Positions 1-12,284 of a DNA stretch of 64,000 bases are shown here, one piece after another; the first letter of the stretch is position 1, and each line of letters starts with the position of its first letter. The translations under genes and the position numbers were made by a program. Under the pieces are notes generated by a model that was not told the origin of the DNA, did no database searches, and saw nothing but the letters and a program-made list of their open reading frames with translations. Where the stretch lies: contig OZ023211.1 of assembly GCA_963995525.1 (NCBI GenBank), positions 59,059,127-59,123,126 on the forward strand, written 5' to 3'. This DNA is from Escarpia spicata. Taxonomy: Eukaryota > Annelida > Polychaeta > Sabellida > Siboglinidae.

Positions 1-203
1 ATTGTTTAATCTACCGATAAGACGAAACACTGTCGGTGCATGGTTAAAGATCGCCAGCCCTCCCGTCGTTCCGTGTTCGATGCCGCCAGTAATAAGCCGT
101 GTGGTTATGGGGTATCACGCAGGAGCGAGTGGCGACGGTGCAGCTCGGGTGTCATCCACGATGAAAGTACAGTTGAACCTCGCCTTACAGTCACATCGGT
201 TAT

Positions 204-388
204 ACAGCCACATAACAATTAAGATCACCTAACAGTCCTAAATTATGTTTGTTACAGTAAGGTACACACATTAGTATATATATAAATATATATATATTAG
301 TCCCACTAATACGGTCACCTCGCCATTCAGATAATTTTACCCTGGCACAAGGGTGACCTTAATAGTGAGGTTACACTCTACATTGCAG
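204..388. mobile_element. Small pogo/Tigger-like MITE, copy A
   Basis: The left end reads CAGCCACATAACAATTAAG and the right end, read on the other strand, gives TGTAACCTCACTATTAAGG, so the ends form an imperfect inverted repeat. Inside is a TA-rich core and the phrase CCCACTAATACGGTCACC. The same layout recurs at 32140-32300 and, longer, at 43255-43896. The ends resemble the CAGTGGAACCTC-type ends of pogo/Tigger elements; that family assignment is inference. No coding capacity. Confidence 0.5.
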
Positions 389-525
389 TAGTTCTCCCTA
401 TCATGGCTTTATTTCCCGCTGATGAATGTGTCAGTACGTTTACTTTTATAGACAACATCCTATCAGATCAAACAGCTACAACGAATTACATGTTCGATGA
501 GATTAATGTCGATTGGCATGATGAT

Positions 526-589
526 TAATAATGTCGTGTGGGGGTCTATATGATTACGTAATCATATAGACCCACACATGACATTATTA
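526..589. repeat. 64-bp near-perfect palindrome without spacer
   Basis: Bases 526-557 and 558-589 are reverse complements at about 30 of 32 positions, with the centre at GATTAC/GTAATC. There is no loop, so the DNA could form a cruciform or the RNA a long hairpin. The flanks continue as weaker inverted similarity (CATGATGATTAATAATG against ACATTATTAAACATG). Confidence 0.9.
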
Positions 590-2048
590 AACATGACGAG
601 TGGATCGATTATGAAGGGTTAAGTCCGGCATAAACGTCATGATGCGAGTTTTAGTGTCTTAATTCGGTCTACGATGATTTGTCGTGACGTCTTTACGCTA
701 GTGTTTATCGAGTCATAGAATATAATATTTGATATTAAAGATAATTCACCGGCGACACATTGTCGCGTTGTGACGTGTATGCCGGCTCGATCACCATCAG
801 CGACGCGTCGGCTACACATGTTTGCCTTCCGAAATGTTTTGAGGCACTTAGCCAATCACGAGGTAAATATGAAGACTGATAATTATAATAATATAGAAAC
901 TGTTTTAATAATGTTTAGCGATGTTTTTATGTAATATTTGTTCAATATTACAAACGGAATAGAAAAGCGTGTTACTTTAAAATTAAATCAGTTGAAAAGT
1001 AATGTGTACAAGACTTAAAACGTTGGGGTGTACGCCTGGGACATCTCGCACCCAAAGCGAGAAGCGGTAATAGGAGAAGAAAATGTCGCACGTTGCAGGA
1101 GGGATCGCGTGTCATCCTGAACTAGAACAGAAACACATACGCACGCACGCGTCACACAGACACGCGCGCGCATACGTGTGCGTATGTGTAGTCGAAGTAA
1201 TTAAAATTATCCCACATAAAGGGTAAATGTGTAAACTTTCGTGGACTCGCAGATCTGGTATATTAAAAAAAAACTATTGGCGCCAACGTCTTGACATAAG
1301 CCATTATTATATAAAATTATCCAAGCTGAAAAGCTTGGCCTCATTCTTCCACGTGATAAACACGTGATGTGTAGAATAACGGACGTCGCTCGCAGTACCC
1401 GTCATCACTACACCCAGTTCCACATACCAATGATCCCATTTTCAAATATTTCAGGGACATGACCTGTCCTCGTCTAGCCTACTTTGTTGGACAAAACCAT
1501 CATCGGCGGTGGTTTGTGTACATGCATACATGCATCAACCCTTGGTAGCGATGCGTGTGTATTTTAGTCTGTTTAGCGAGAAGTAACAAAATAGCTAATC
1601 AAATCAAGTCCCCATATGAAACATTGACGCTGTGCTTGCTGGACGCAGCTAGTCCGGATCGATTTTTATTTATTTATTTGCTTTTTTAAATTCCAATGAA
1701 GCGCGTAGCTTCGTGTCGCCGTAACTGAACTAAAGTGTTTGATGTTCGAGAAAAACAATAGTAGGCCTATTGTTTTAACGAACTCGTTCCGGGTTACTGA
1801 ACCGTTTCAGTTCTTCGAAAGACGGTACCCGAGCAACGACTACGAAGCACAAATAAAACAAAATACAAAAACGGGAAACTGTTAACTCTTAACAGAGTCT
1901 GATCGACGACGACGACCTGGGGACTATTTCACTAATATTCTTAAGAGCTCACAAAGCTCGATTTAGCAATTTAAAATAAATTTCGCTCCTTCATAATGAT
2001 GTCGTATACTGTAATCTGCCAAAACGATGATGCGCCACTTGGACACTT
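590..2048. other. Non-coding stretch, no gene seen
   Basis: AT-rich with scattered stops in all frames. A short run of alternating CACACG/CGCGCGC lies near 1140-1185. I looked on the minus strand for the next exon of the phospholipase gene (expected to encode a PYDWR-like motif) and did not find it, so this is probably intron 2 of that gene. Confidence 0.5.
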
Positions 2049-2091
2049 CCGCCGGTGTGTCACAGAAATAGTGTCCCCTGTGACACGGCGG
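2049..2091. repeat. Short stem-loop inverted repeat
   Basis: CCGCCGGTGTGTCACAG (2049-2065) faces CTGTGACACGGCGG (2078-2091), a 14-bp stem with a 3-base bulge and a 12-base loop. It lies in the presumed intron 2 of the minus-strand phospholipase gene. Function unknown; it could be the core of a small inverted-repeat element. Confidence 0.6.
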
Positions 2092-2258
2092 CAGATTTTT
2101 ACATTTTGAAAAATCTCCTTAAATTTAACAACGGATTCTGTTTAATTATGCATTTTTTTGATGAGCTCCTTGTATTATGGAAACGCTTCCCTGAGCATTG
2201 GTGATCCAAACGGATCCTGCGATCAGAATAATTCGAATCATCTTAAGGTATGACAAAC

Positions 2259-5200
2259 CTTCGATTAGATGGACGGCGTAAGCGCCCATGTTTCCCAGCA
2301 GCCATGCTGTCCACGATGGGTCAAGGTATTCCATCGTCTGCGTTGTACCCCAGCCCGGCACACGGGTAGTTACCCCGGGATAATTGGTGCTAGTCCTCGT
2401 CGTTTCGTTGTAGTGCAGTAAAAGGTTTTCTGCGATGCATTCTTCGCCTGAAAACATATGTAGAAGCACGAAGTATAAGTGTCAGAAACGATATAGTGAC
2501 TGGATAAAAGGACAGTGCGTAATTGGGGACGAAAGAAACTAAGATGGAAATTATAAAACAGAACAAAACAGAGGAGTAAATTGAAACAGGATTTGCTACA
2601 AGAGGACATGTCAAAGGAACTCGTACGCGACTTTAGAACTTGTTGTTTGTATTTCACTTGTAATATCCTTTTGGCAGTGCAGACAATATATAAAAACCAA
2701 ATTTTTGCGATCCAAAGGATAATTATTATTTCTATTACACGTTTTATTAACTATCCTAATTCTATGAACGTTCTAAAATTTATTCAATTTTAACGTTACG
2801 TAATAACGTGAAAATGGTTGGCCTTGCGTACTGACGTCAAGCTATATATGGCGCTCACATGATCCAATTAAAGTCCATTATTTTATCATTTTAAACGAAA
2901 TATGTGTGTCTGTGCTGAAATTGAAATGTTATGACGATTTAAATCATTCCATTCCTCAGTCGATGTGACACAATTGAGGAGTGGAACATCATAACTGCTG
3001 ATGTAGCGCCATCATGCTTATGTATTTGGTTGTTGCTAAGCTTGTTATGATGTATCTAATTAGTGCAATGTGCAAGATGTATGCCAATCCTACCTGTCGT
3101 CTTAACGGTTACTGCGCCACTGACATTTATATAAAGCCGCCAATCAAGAGACGCCGGTGAGTGATGCATCCATTGGTCATGACATGCACTAATACCATCA
3201 CACTGTATAAACCAATGTAATCTTCCAATTTTCCTACTTTTTATGCCGCTGTTCTTTTTTTTCAGAAGATTGACTAATGTGATTAATCTTCTATAGCCTT
3301 TAGCACACGGCCGACGAGACGGCGTCTGATATAATATCACCATGTGGTGTTTTCTTCTCGAAGTCGGAGTTCCTTATGGGATAATCCCTACCCCCGCACC
3401 ACCATAACATTGTTAACGGGACGAGGATGGGGTTGGTAGATTACTGTCATGCGCATCACAGTTGCACAAAGAACGCGGATGGGGAACATATTACTTAGAA
3501 CCAAGACGGATACTGTTGAATCCAATATTCGAAATACAGGAACTGACACTTTACCACTGTTTCCTATATTTCCAAGTCATATTTATGTGTCTTATCTTAG
3601 GTCTGTTCATTGTAAAGTACACACATGGCCTACTTAGGGCTAATATAAAAGTTCAGAACAGAACAGTGCGGCATTGCAACTTCGAAAGGTAATAAAATAA
3701 TTGGGGTAATTAAAAAAAAAATATCAGTGTATCAGCCTAGTTACCTTTACTAGGCCTTATTTCGAATACTGTGTACAAGCTGGTAAGCCAAGAAAAAAAT
3801 AGATTAAGAGGAAAATAGAAGGCAGCATTATTGTTATATTGTTAAATAACCCGAGTATGTCTACTTTTTGCGCCAACTATAATTTTTTTTGGTGAACAAA
3901 AAGTAATTCCAGAATCGTAATGGCAGAGGAATTGATTGAAACTGAGCATAAAACGTGGCGGATATCGTGGAAATGTATCATTTGTTACCACGCTTTAATT
4001 ACAGGACTCACGGGATGAGTAACAGTGTGTAGTGACTTTGTATGTGACGTGTTTATGCCAAGAGTACAACCATTGGTTGATTGGTTGAGTGTGTCTGTGT
4101 GTCTGTGTGTCTGAGTTTATGCGTGCATGTCTGTGTGTCTGTCTGTGTGTCTGTCTGTGCGTCTGTCTGTGCATCTGTATGTGTGTAAGTATGTGTGTGT
4201 GTGTGTGTGTGTGCTTAGGTTCTTCTGCACGCGTGCGTGTGGTCCGTATGTGTCACAGCTGAATACGGCTGCACTGAATGTGTAAATAACGTGACAATAA
4301 ATGTTCACCTACAAACATATGTTAGCAATTCCAACATCTATAGCCTACAGTCACACGTCTAAGGTATGGAACCTAACCAAAACATAACACTATTTTCAAA
4401 TGTGTTTTGTTTACGACCGTACTACTTACCCACTGTTGTTATAAACAAAGCATATTCGTATCACGCACTGACATCGGCCCGCGCACACGTATTTATTCCC
4501 GTCTCGTCCCTTACACTTCAAAATAATTACTTATTTGTCTGAGAAATATATACAGATTCAATTAATTAATTAATTGTATATCTGGTATAGTCACTGCGTC
4601 ATATACCAGCACGTCACCATATATCATCTAAATATAACCGAGCTAGTGTATGCGACTATGCTAACGGTTTCCTTATAGACGGTTTGCATCTCGGGCGCCA
4701 AATTTTCAGGGGGTAATCTATGACCCCGCGGAAGAAAAGCAACGTTTTTATTTAAAAAAAATTGACCGGGGGCTAAGGGTGGATTTTTTATAACGTTACG
4801 ATTTTTTGCGGCCATTGTTCCGAGGTCCTCCGATCAGTTCGGGACATCTTTTATAACTTGCGTTATGACAAACTGCTCAAATTCACATCATGACAAACGT
4901 CAGTACGAATACTTCAATAAACCGGCTTCTTTGTCTGTGTGCAGGCATATTTGGCGCCATTCGTAGGATGGACATGATTTAATTTACAAAAGTGTGTCGT
5001 ACTAGGAAACGACAACAAGGCCATATACAAGGAGATGGCGTAAACAGTGGGTTTATTTACTTGCGACTGATTCTCCTATTTGAAATACGTGTATCTCGGA
5101 AATGGCACGTTGCCATATGATGACATCTGGATTGTGGTGGTATTATCATGTTTTATAGAAACTGTTGTTGTAAACCTGTACACTATTTACTTTGCTATAT

Positions 5201-7353
5201 ATAAACATTTAGGCGAAGACATTGGCATTTTGACAGACGGCTATTTTAGTCCGGTTAATTTGGCAAACCTTATTAGTTATTGTGCAAACCTTATATGTGC
5301 CGCACATAGAACGTAAGCCTAAATAAGTCGTGTTGTTCTCCTCTTTCCCCGGAAAGCCCGCGGTGAGGCTGGTCTCCTTACTGGTCCTCGATTTCGTTTT
5401 CTTCCCCATACTCTTCTTGCACTCCTGCTGTCTCCACCAACCGTCTTTACTCACCTCTATATTTCGCCCTCGTTCTCCACTCCTCTCCCAATCTCTCCTT
5501 ATACAATCTCTCTTTTTACAATCCTCCCATTCCAGTCTTGGTCGTCCTAATCTCCTTTTACTTTCCACTTTGAGGACATCCGTTTTATTCACTAACCGTT
5601 CTTCTCTCATTCTCTCCATATGTCCAACCCGACTTTTCACCAGCTTCTGAGAGAAACATTTTCACAACAACCTCATCCTTCAGCGCCTCCATTCTCCATG
5701 CCTGGACGTCTCCTTGCACTATATCGTTTATTCTTGGAGGTCCGTTTCTCCGTCCGCTGCAACCAACAGATCACGTGCGTGTAGTAGCGTCCAGAGAATA
5801 TTCATCTTCTTACTTATCAGTTCCACCATTGCGATGAACAGTCGTCAACTTACAGTGTAGGCTGGATTATTCTGAAATGCCGGGTCCAAACACTTCTGTT
5901 CTTCACTTCTTCGTACGTCCATTCCACCATCATAGGAAAATAATATTACAGCGTGTCAAACTTGACGGTGTTTTAGTGAGTGTATATAGATGCATGCATA
6001 GCACTTTTTAAAGAAAAATATCAATCAGGTTAAACTCTCGTCCATGTAAACACAAACGACACTAACTTAAACATTTGTGTGGCTGATAAGTCAATGAGAA
6101 CACAATTATACAGAGTATGTGCATGGAGGTCCACGACCCCAAATCCAGAATGAAACACTTGTGCATGAATTGCTTACAACATTGTAGCTACTTGGGATCC
6201 ATGAAATTGGAAGGCCCAATAATGCTTAGAGTTATTTGACAGTGTTAGCATGGTTAACTATTTTAATGATTTTGCTGCATGGTAGAAGAGAGCTTTGTGA
6301 AAAAAGTTATATTTAAAAAAGAATAAGAATGTTTGCATTGATTTCTATGAATATGCGAACTCGTAAATTTATACTGATGGCCTTGACAAGCAAGACAAAG
6401 GTTTTTTATGGGTACCCCATAAGTACAGTGGTGTATCTGTTTGAAAATACCTGCAGCTGCCAATCGTTAGATGTATGTTATTGTTCCATTTTGGCTTAAA
6501 ATGTATCCAACAATATATTTAAATGTTTGAAAATCATTTCAATATATAACGTTTTCGTTTTCATAGAATTGTGTTTAAACGTGTTTGCGTAACGCTGGGT
6601 TCGAGAACCCAATTACTTAGTGAAATGTCGATCTCTGAGAAGGCGATTCCTATAACAATATCATATGTCAACATGCAGCCACTCCAGAGAAAAGGTAGAC
6701 CCATCCCAATTACCGATCGCGTTGAGTTAAGACAAAACTGAAATAAGCAAAAGTAGGGCCTAGCAGAACTATTTTACGTCACATTGTAGTGATGCTAGTT
6801 AAATGACGTTCGGCAACATTGAACGAGTCGAACCAAAATACTGAGAAAAAAATGTATTTTCCTGTTATCCGAACGGTTTGGATGCAGTGTTGAATGATGT
6901 TATAGGCCTACGTCCTCATTAATTTGGTCGCACCCGGATTGTGTCTCAGTTGGCGGTGACGATTGTATTTCAAGTACTGTCATTTAAGTTTCAAATAACG
7001 CCGAAACATACAACATATGTTTTTGTTCGGAATCGGACAAACAACACGAGTTTCAACAGTAAAACTATTGAAGAAGACTGCATGAAGCTAAAAATAGTTT
7101 GATTGTTGTCGTGCATGTGATCGCACTCACCGACCAGCACTGACCAGAGGTCAAGCCATATGCGGAACCAGCCTGACCTCTTGGTGCAACCGTTGACCGT
7201 GTTGAGTTTGTCAAGCTTCGCTTCGAGTTGGTTTCCTCCCTTCCCGGGAACGAACATGACGGGAGTGAGCCGCCCTGACGGCACGAATGCCGCAGCAGCA
7301 GTGCAAATGAGCAGAGCAATGCAGACGACGTCGCCTTGGCAGGGATGCCGCAT
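2259..7353 (-). CDS. PLA2G15: LCAT/lysosomal phospholipase A2 family, first two coding exons (partial)
   Basis: This encodes the start of a lecithin-cholesterol acyltransferase-like phospholipase, an alpha/beta hydrolase that cleaves or transfers acyl chains of phospholipids in the lysosome or outside the cell. Exon 1 is 7353-7131 (74 codons plus 1 base, donor GTCG|GTGAGT). Exon 2 is 2447-2259 (acceptor TTTTCAG|GC, donor GAAG|GTTTGT); the phases match. Residues 1-22 look like a signal peptide (hydrophobic VVCIALLICTAAAA). VPGKGGNQLEAKLDK (residues 35-49) is the family N-terminal signature; IWLDLWSVL follows. Cys56 and Cys78 fit the family's lid disulfide. Exon 2 carries the N-glycosylation sequon NETT and RVPGWGTTQTMEYLDPS, matching the family RVPGFG..S.E.LDPS block. 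The start has A at -3. The catalytic Ser, Asp and His exons lie beyond the left edge. GNQLEAKLDK is shared by PLA2G15 and LCAT, so the exact orthologue is not settled. Confidence 0.85.
2448..5330. other. Left part of phospholipase intron 1
   Basis: No coding exon recognised. It holds AT-rich sequence, a TG/CTGT microsatellite (4085-4214) and AATTAATT runs near 4560. The minus-strand open frame at 2370-2657 is a shadow that overlaps exon 2 in another frame. Confidence 0.45.
4085..4214. repeat. GT/CTGT microsatellite
   Basis: Mixed TGTGTCTG and TG repeats, ending in a run of about twelve TG units at 4192-4213. It lies within the phospholipase intron. Confidence 0.85.
5335..5660 (-). mobile_element. 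LINE ORF2 C-terminal fragment
   Basis: The minus-strand frame starting near 5640 reads GHMERMREERLVNK, followed by RRLGRPRLEWEDC. This matches the tail of many non-LTR retrotransposon polyproteins (pattern RWYGHVERM..ERL....GRRRRGRP..RW.DC) downstream of the reverse transcriptase. Only this tail is present; no RT or endonuclease was seen nearby. It sits inside intron 1 of the phospholipase gene, in the same orientation as the gene. Confidence 0.75.
5765..7130. other. Right part of phospholipase intron 1, nothing recognised
   Basis: No recognisable coding, RNA or repeat signature between the LINE tail and exon 1. The short open frames here lack family motifs. Confidence 0.4.
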
Positions 7354-7841
7354 GTTTAGAGCTTCAAGGTGACCAAACGGTACGACCGTGGAGCTTACTA
7401 AGTTGTTACTGACGGTGCTGATATGTTTTCACGGCGGGTGAATGTTGCCCGCTGCCTGTGCCCTTTTGCACCCTCGGCAGAGTCGAGGGTCTAGACAGCG
7501 TGTTAGGGCCTACGTTATGCCACTCGTGTCAGTGAAACGGTGCATGAACGTAGCCGGTGTGCGGTCAGAAGAGTTGGTGTCTCGATCGGAACGTGTTGTT
7601 CAGTTACATTACAGCACTAACTAAGTTAGGCAAAACTTTCGGGAGTTTCTGCGTAATTGTACGTGGAGCTCAAAACGAGGTTCCGCGTAATTTCTCTGAG
7701 CTCAACATGAGGTTGTGCTTGAAGCTAAAACGAGGTTTTGCATAGTGGGACGGACCCAGAGACTGGGTGGAGGGGATGGGGTGGCAAAACCTCTACTGGC
7801 GGCCGAAACACATTCATATATTGGGTGGTCTGGGCCAGACT
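7354..7841. other. 5' flank of the phospholipase gene
   Basis: Upstream of the minus-strand start codon. It is more GC-rich than its surroundings and has several CpG dinucleotides, as a promoter or 5' UTR might. No TATA box or initiator could be assigned. Confidence 0.3.
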
Positions 7842-8867
7842 TGGGGTCAATTACATTGCAATGTAATATATTACAATTACTTTGTTTCCTTCCTATTACT
7901 ATTACATGCTGAATTATTTCTATTACTATTACATTTGAAGCAATTACTGTTAGTATTACATTTTTCATCGGAACATGTTATGGTATAATGCACTGTATGC
8001 ATAAATACAGTAAGTACAATTGTTTGACTCAGTCTCAAGAAGTGTATACAAAATCTAACTTGCCATTTATTGATGCCCATGCCCAAAATATTTGAAATAA
8101 TATTTGAGAATGTCAAGTACTGTCACCATCACCATTAGGGAAGTATTATAAAATATTTAAAAAATCATAAATATTTACAACAAAATATATCTATATCGTA
8201 TACCATGTTTAATACAGTCTACTAACTACACTGACTAAGGATAGAACATATAAGTTCCATTTTATATTTAAATACCATACTGGAATGAAAGACAAAAGCA
8301 ATAGTCAATGCCACATAACTAGGTGGATTATATTATAATATAATTAAACCACATTGTTCTACTGCTGCTTGGTGCTTGGTGGACATTTAATTATTGGCTC
8401 AAGTACATATACATCATTATGTTTTTCACACCCACTGTATTTTCCGCTTAATTGTGTGCACCATGGAGGCAGTTACTAAACCCATAGGCTTACTTGGCAG
8501 AACAGGCTTCAAAGCAGTGAAGGCCCAGTTTAATCCCTTTAGTCAATGCAGCAGTCACTGTACCAGGGTCTCTTGCTATGTAAATGCTCATAAAATTCTA
8601 GGGTAAAACTTCACCAGGACCATGCCGGAGTTGACAAGGGGAGCAACCATAAAACCTGGAGAAACTAATGGAATCTACAACCTAATCAAGTGGAATTGTT
8701 ATGTAGTTGAAATTCGATTTAAATGTTCAATAGAAATATAAAAGTAATAGGTCAGTTACTATTACATTGCTTCCTATTACTATTACATTGAGTTTTTGCT
8801 CAACCTATTACTATTACTTCAATATTTGTAATCGTTACTGTTACTTTTACATACTACTATTACCCCA
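7842..8867. mobile_element. Non-autonomous element with TATTAC-rich ends
   Basis: Both ends carry dense degenerate runs of TATTACTATTACAT: left about 7850-7965, right about 8750-8867. The outer borders read TGGGGTCAATTAC on the left and TACTATTACCCCA on the right, so both ends start TGGGGT when read inward. The roughly 780-bp interior has no coding capacity. The CTGGGGT-type ends recall hAT-like non-autonomous elements, but no clear 8-bp target duplication is visible, so the class is tentative. Confidence 0.45.
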
Positions 8868-9680
8868 GGCTTGGTTTGAGCCGAAGCTTGAGCGCGGCTC
8901 CGCTGTTGCGCTGTCGGATCATGACATTGGAAGACGTTGTGGGGGTGGGGGTGGGGGTGCTGTCGACAATTATTTGCCGCCTCGCCGCCGTAAATATAAG
9001 CACTTCAGCTTCTCCGCTGCCTCTCGGTTCCATTGATGACATCAGAAAACAGGGAGGGGGGAGAGTGCTGTTGAGATTTTTTACGGCCGCGCCGCCGTAA
9101 CTTTTCTAACCTAAAAGGGGGCTCATTCCAAAGGTCTAAGGGGGCACGAAACGGGGACACATTCAAAAACGTTTAGGGGCATGCCAAATTCCAAAGGTCT
9201 ATGGGCGCATGCCCCCGTGGATCCGCCTGTTTGTTCTTCTGCAATGCCTTTGATATTTTCACTTTATAGCTTAACCTGGTAAGTGTTGATTGCCACGTTG
9301 CTAGTTTGAACGGAAAACGTATTCGGGGTTACGTTTTGAAGACACGAATAATATAACTTAAAACCAGTTTGGTTTGTTTTGTAGAGCAGAAAGCCGTGGC
9401 TTCAGGCGCTTAACACAGATAACTCTTTTTTTAATTTTCGCACTCGAAATAGAAATCAATTTGTAATGCGGTTGGATGCACAAATCGTTTGAAAAAGGTG
9501 TGTACCGCTCGATTTTATCGGATACCACTAAATGGTGAGAAAATTGTAAAATTTATCTTAGCTATATATTGCTTGAATTGAACGTCCAACGAAAACATAC
9601 GACATCTAGTTATCACGTATGTACAGACGTATTAAGCTGATTAGATTTTGATATGATATTATTAATATTCTAATCATAGA
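8868..9680. other. Repeat-derived non-coding segment
   Basis: A GC-rich stretch with GTGGGG runs (8938-8960) and GCCGCCGTAA twice (8988, 9091). It is followed by a block ending in GGGGGCATG-like phrases with ATTCCAAAGGTCTA and GGATCCGC (9120-9225). A related block occurs at 23085-23150, so this is probably the end of a dispersed repeat. No gene seen. Confidence 0.4.
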
Positions 9681-9769
9681 ATACATATATATATATAAAT
9701 TATATATATATATATAATATACATATGGGCCCCTATACATACATATATACGTACATACATACATATGTA

Positions 9770-9942
<173 letters not shown>

Positions 9943-10589
9943 ACGCACATACACGCACATACACGCACACATGCACACACACACATTTATATAATAAAAA
10001 GCATGTTAGCATTTCATATTACGGAGGTTTGTTGGATTTACTTATGCAATTTTCACGATCTGCCCGCCAGTCCTCGCCATTCGACGCGGCTGAGGGCATG
10101 TCGTCGTTTAGCACAATCGGTAATGTCACCAGTGGTCGCCCGCGAAAGCCGCCCTTATCTGGTCTGAAATACTTGTCAATAGCAAGTTGAGCAGGGTTGT
10201 TTGGTGATAGACGTCATACGCAGCCGAAGAGTCGCCACCGGGCTTTCCGGACCAACCGGCTGATCGGCTCGCACTAACATTGATGATACAATGTTCCTCG
10301 TGTTATCTTCTGTGTGTAGTGAACGCCTACGGTGTGACGCAAGTGGCGATGATGGTACGAATCCAGCCTGTGCAACTCCGTCTGAGTCTAGCCCCGTGTG
10401 CCCATGTTGCAAAACATGGGCACACGGGGCTTGACCATAACGTCCACCTAAACCAGGCTGTCCACAACTAACGAAATGCTACATTTGCGAGCTGTATACG
10501 GCCCTAAGCATCCTCTGCGTATCCTAGTAGCGAACCACATTTTTCGTTATCCGCGATTTCTTGGATATACGGTCTGTTTGTCTATGGAC

Positions 10590-11049
10590 ATATGTTCTTT
10601 TCATGTTTTATTCATTGATGGTGAGGAACCACTCTGCCAGGATGCGTGGGGCAATTGCTTCAATTTAATTCAGGAAAGCACGGGAATAGCTGATGAAGTC
10701 TGTATCGTCAGTGTATTCGATGTCGAGTGGCAGGCCGATGTCAGTGCCTGGTTGTGGCGGCAGCTGTGACCGGAGACTTTTCAGGGCCGCCTCGATGTCT
10801 AGATGATAAACAGCACGGGGCAGTCCTGTCACCTTGAGGGCTGCCTGTTGTTGTCACGAACGACGGACATTCACCGACCGATATGCGCGGTGCGAGTGAT
10901 TTATTTTCAAGGTGAAGTCTCATCATTCGAATTTCCGACTCTTCAATGACGGTTGAAAGTATCTCCATCAGCTTGTCTCGTCGGATGGTATCAAATGCTC
11001 GGCTCATGTCTATGCCAAGACTCGCACCTGTATCTCTGTGCCTTGGCAC
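10590..11049 (-). mobile_element. Degenerate LINE reverse transcriptase fragment
   Basis: On the minus strand from 11049, the frame reads GASLGIDMSRAFDTIRRDKL (RT palm) and then TTTGSPQGDRTAPC, corresponding to the TPQGD.LSP.LF motif. After a frame change, EYTDDTDFIS (around 10690) is the YxDD catalytic box. A stop breaks the following RAFLN-IEAIAP segment. The reading frame is broken at least twice, so this is an old fragment. The clade cannot be fixed. Confidence 0.75.
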
Positions 11050-11559
11050 ACCACCAGTACCCGAACACTAATCCCCAACGTCAGCCATACTTCGACATTG
11101 ATGGATTCCACTTTGACCATGCGAAAGGAGTTCGTCGGCTTTCGATGCGATTCGAGACAAAATCACAAGCGACGGCGTTTTGTGTGTTCACCGATACTTG
11201 CACTAAATTCAACCGATCACTAATTATTCGGTCTTCTTATCATGTATCGTGGCCTGACCGTAAGGTTTACGAGTAACATCCTGACTGCGAGGAACATCTC
11301 GGCTCCATTTGCAGTCTGTTGACTTTCTCCACTATTTAGAACTGTCCTGGCATATGATATCGAATCAATGAGAAGACAGTGTGGCCTAAACCTAAAGACA
11401 TTCTTATTTTCATAATGTTAGGCTACAGGAAACACAATAATATCATGAATTTGCATCATATAACCATAGGCGCTGGTAGGTGGGCTGAGCAAGAGCGTTA
11501 ACACCACACCGCCTCCGCAGTTGTCGGATCATATTTTTCGGCAACGTTCGACATTTTCT

Positions 11560-11760
11560 GGAGCTTACCAAACACCTCCAGTTAGATCACCTTGAGATTC
11601 GCCAAAACTACTCAGGCTCACAAAACACCTCGATCTGCACCCACCCTTTAGGCTCTCCAAAAACCTCGATTTGCATCGCCCCTTTAGGCTCGTCGTTGAG
11701 GTTCGCTAAACACCACCTTCAGGCTCACCCAAAACTTGAAACTGCATTCAAAATGCACCC
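11560..11760 (-). repeat. Degenerate 35-45 bp tandem repeat, locus 1
   Basis: Read on the minus strand, this has repeats of the form GTGCAGATCGAGGTTTTTGG followed by GAGCCTAAAGG. The same degenerate unit occurs on the plus strand at 23330-23610. It contributes no coding sequence. Confidence 0.55.
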
Positions 11761-11894
11761 CCTTCCCTCTATATAGGTGGCTAATACTATCTCCACTCCC
11801 CCACCAAAATAGTTTGGCCGCACGTGCTACCTACTTCTGTCTTCTGTCGCCAAATACAACATACCCGAATACGGAGATCGGGAGAGGTTCGCCT

Positions 11895-12125
11895 TAGAGC
11901 GCGGTGGCTCAGTGTCTAGAGCATCTCAATGGAGAGTACCCGGATTCGAATTATACGCTCCCGTGTAGAACTTTGTATGCATTAGTACCTATTGGATATC
12001 TATGTGTGAATAGTATTCGCGCATTAAATGCTGCGTACGTGACTGAATGGTTCACAGTGATGTCGAGAGAGTGTTCGTTTTAAGAGGTCTGGCAGGGATT
12101 AACGTGTAAAGCGCATTGAGCCTTT
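11895..12125 (+). mobile_element. tRNA-headed SINE-like sequence
   Basis: GCGCGGTGGCTCAGTGTCTAG has an A-box-like TGGCTCAGTG, and GGATTCGAATTA about 35 bases later resembles a B box. The tail near 12110 (GTGTAAAGCGCATTGAGC) resembles the tail of the SINEs at 12285 and 20415. It is not a functional tRNA: the acceptor stem and T-arm are not complete. Confidence 0.55.
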
Positions 12126-12284
12126 ACCATTGCTGAAGTGGGCACGCGCGCATCGATTCGCAAAAGAACAAATCGTACTCAATGGTGCGCCTACTATCGG
12201 TTAATCACAAAATCGATGACACGCAATAATTGCCTCCCTTGCAAGCACCCCAGTTCCAACAGTAACCCAAAAAAGTAAAGAAAG

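Noticed and set aside
2..232. Open frames at the left edge
   Set aside because: No recognised motif on either strand; the minus-strand reading has an early stop. I could not link them to the missing phospholipase exons.
5080..5316. 78-codon plus-strand open frame with a hydrophobic segment
   Set aside because: Sits in the phospholipase intron, opposite a LINE tail; no known family and weak start context.
11895..11970. A functional tRNA gene
   Set aside because: A- and B-box-like phrases exist, but stems do not pair properly and a SINE-like tail follows.
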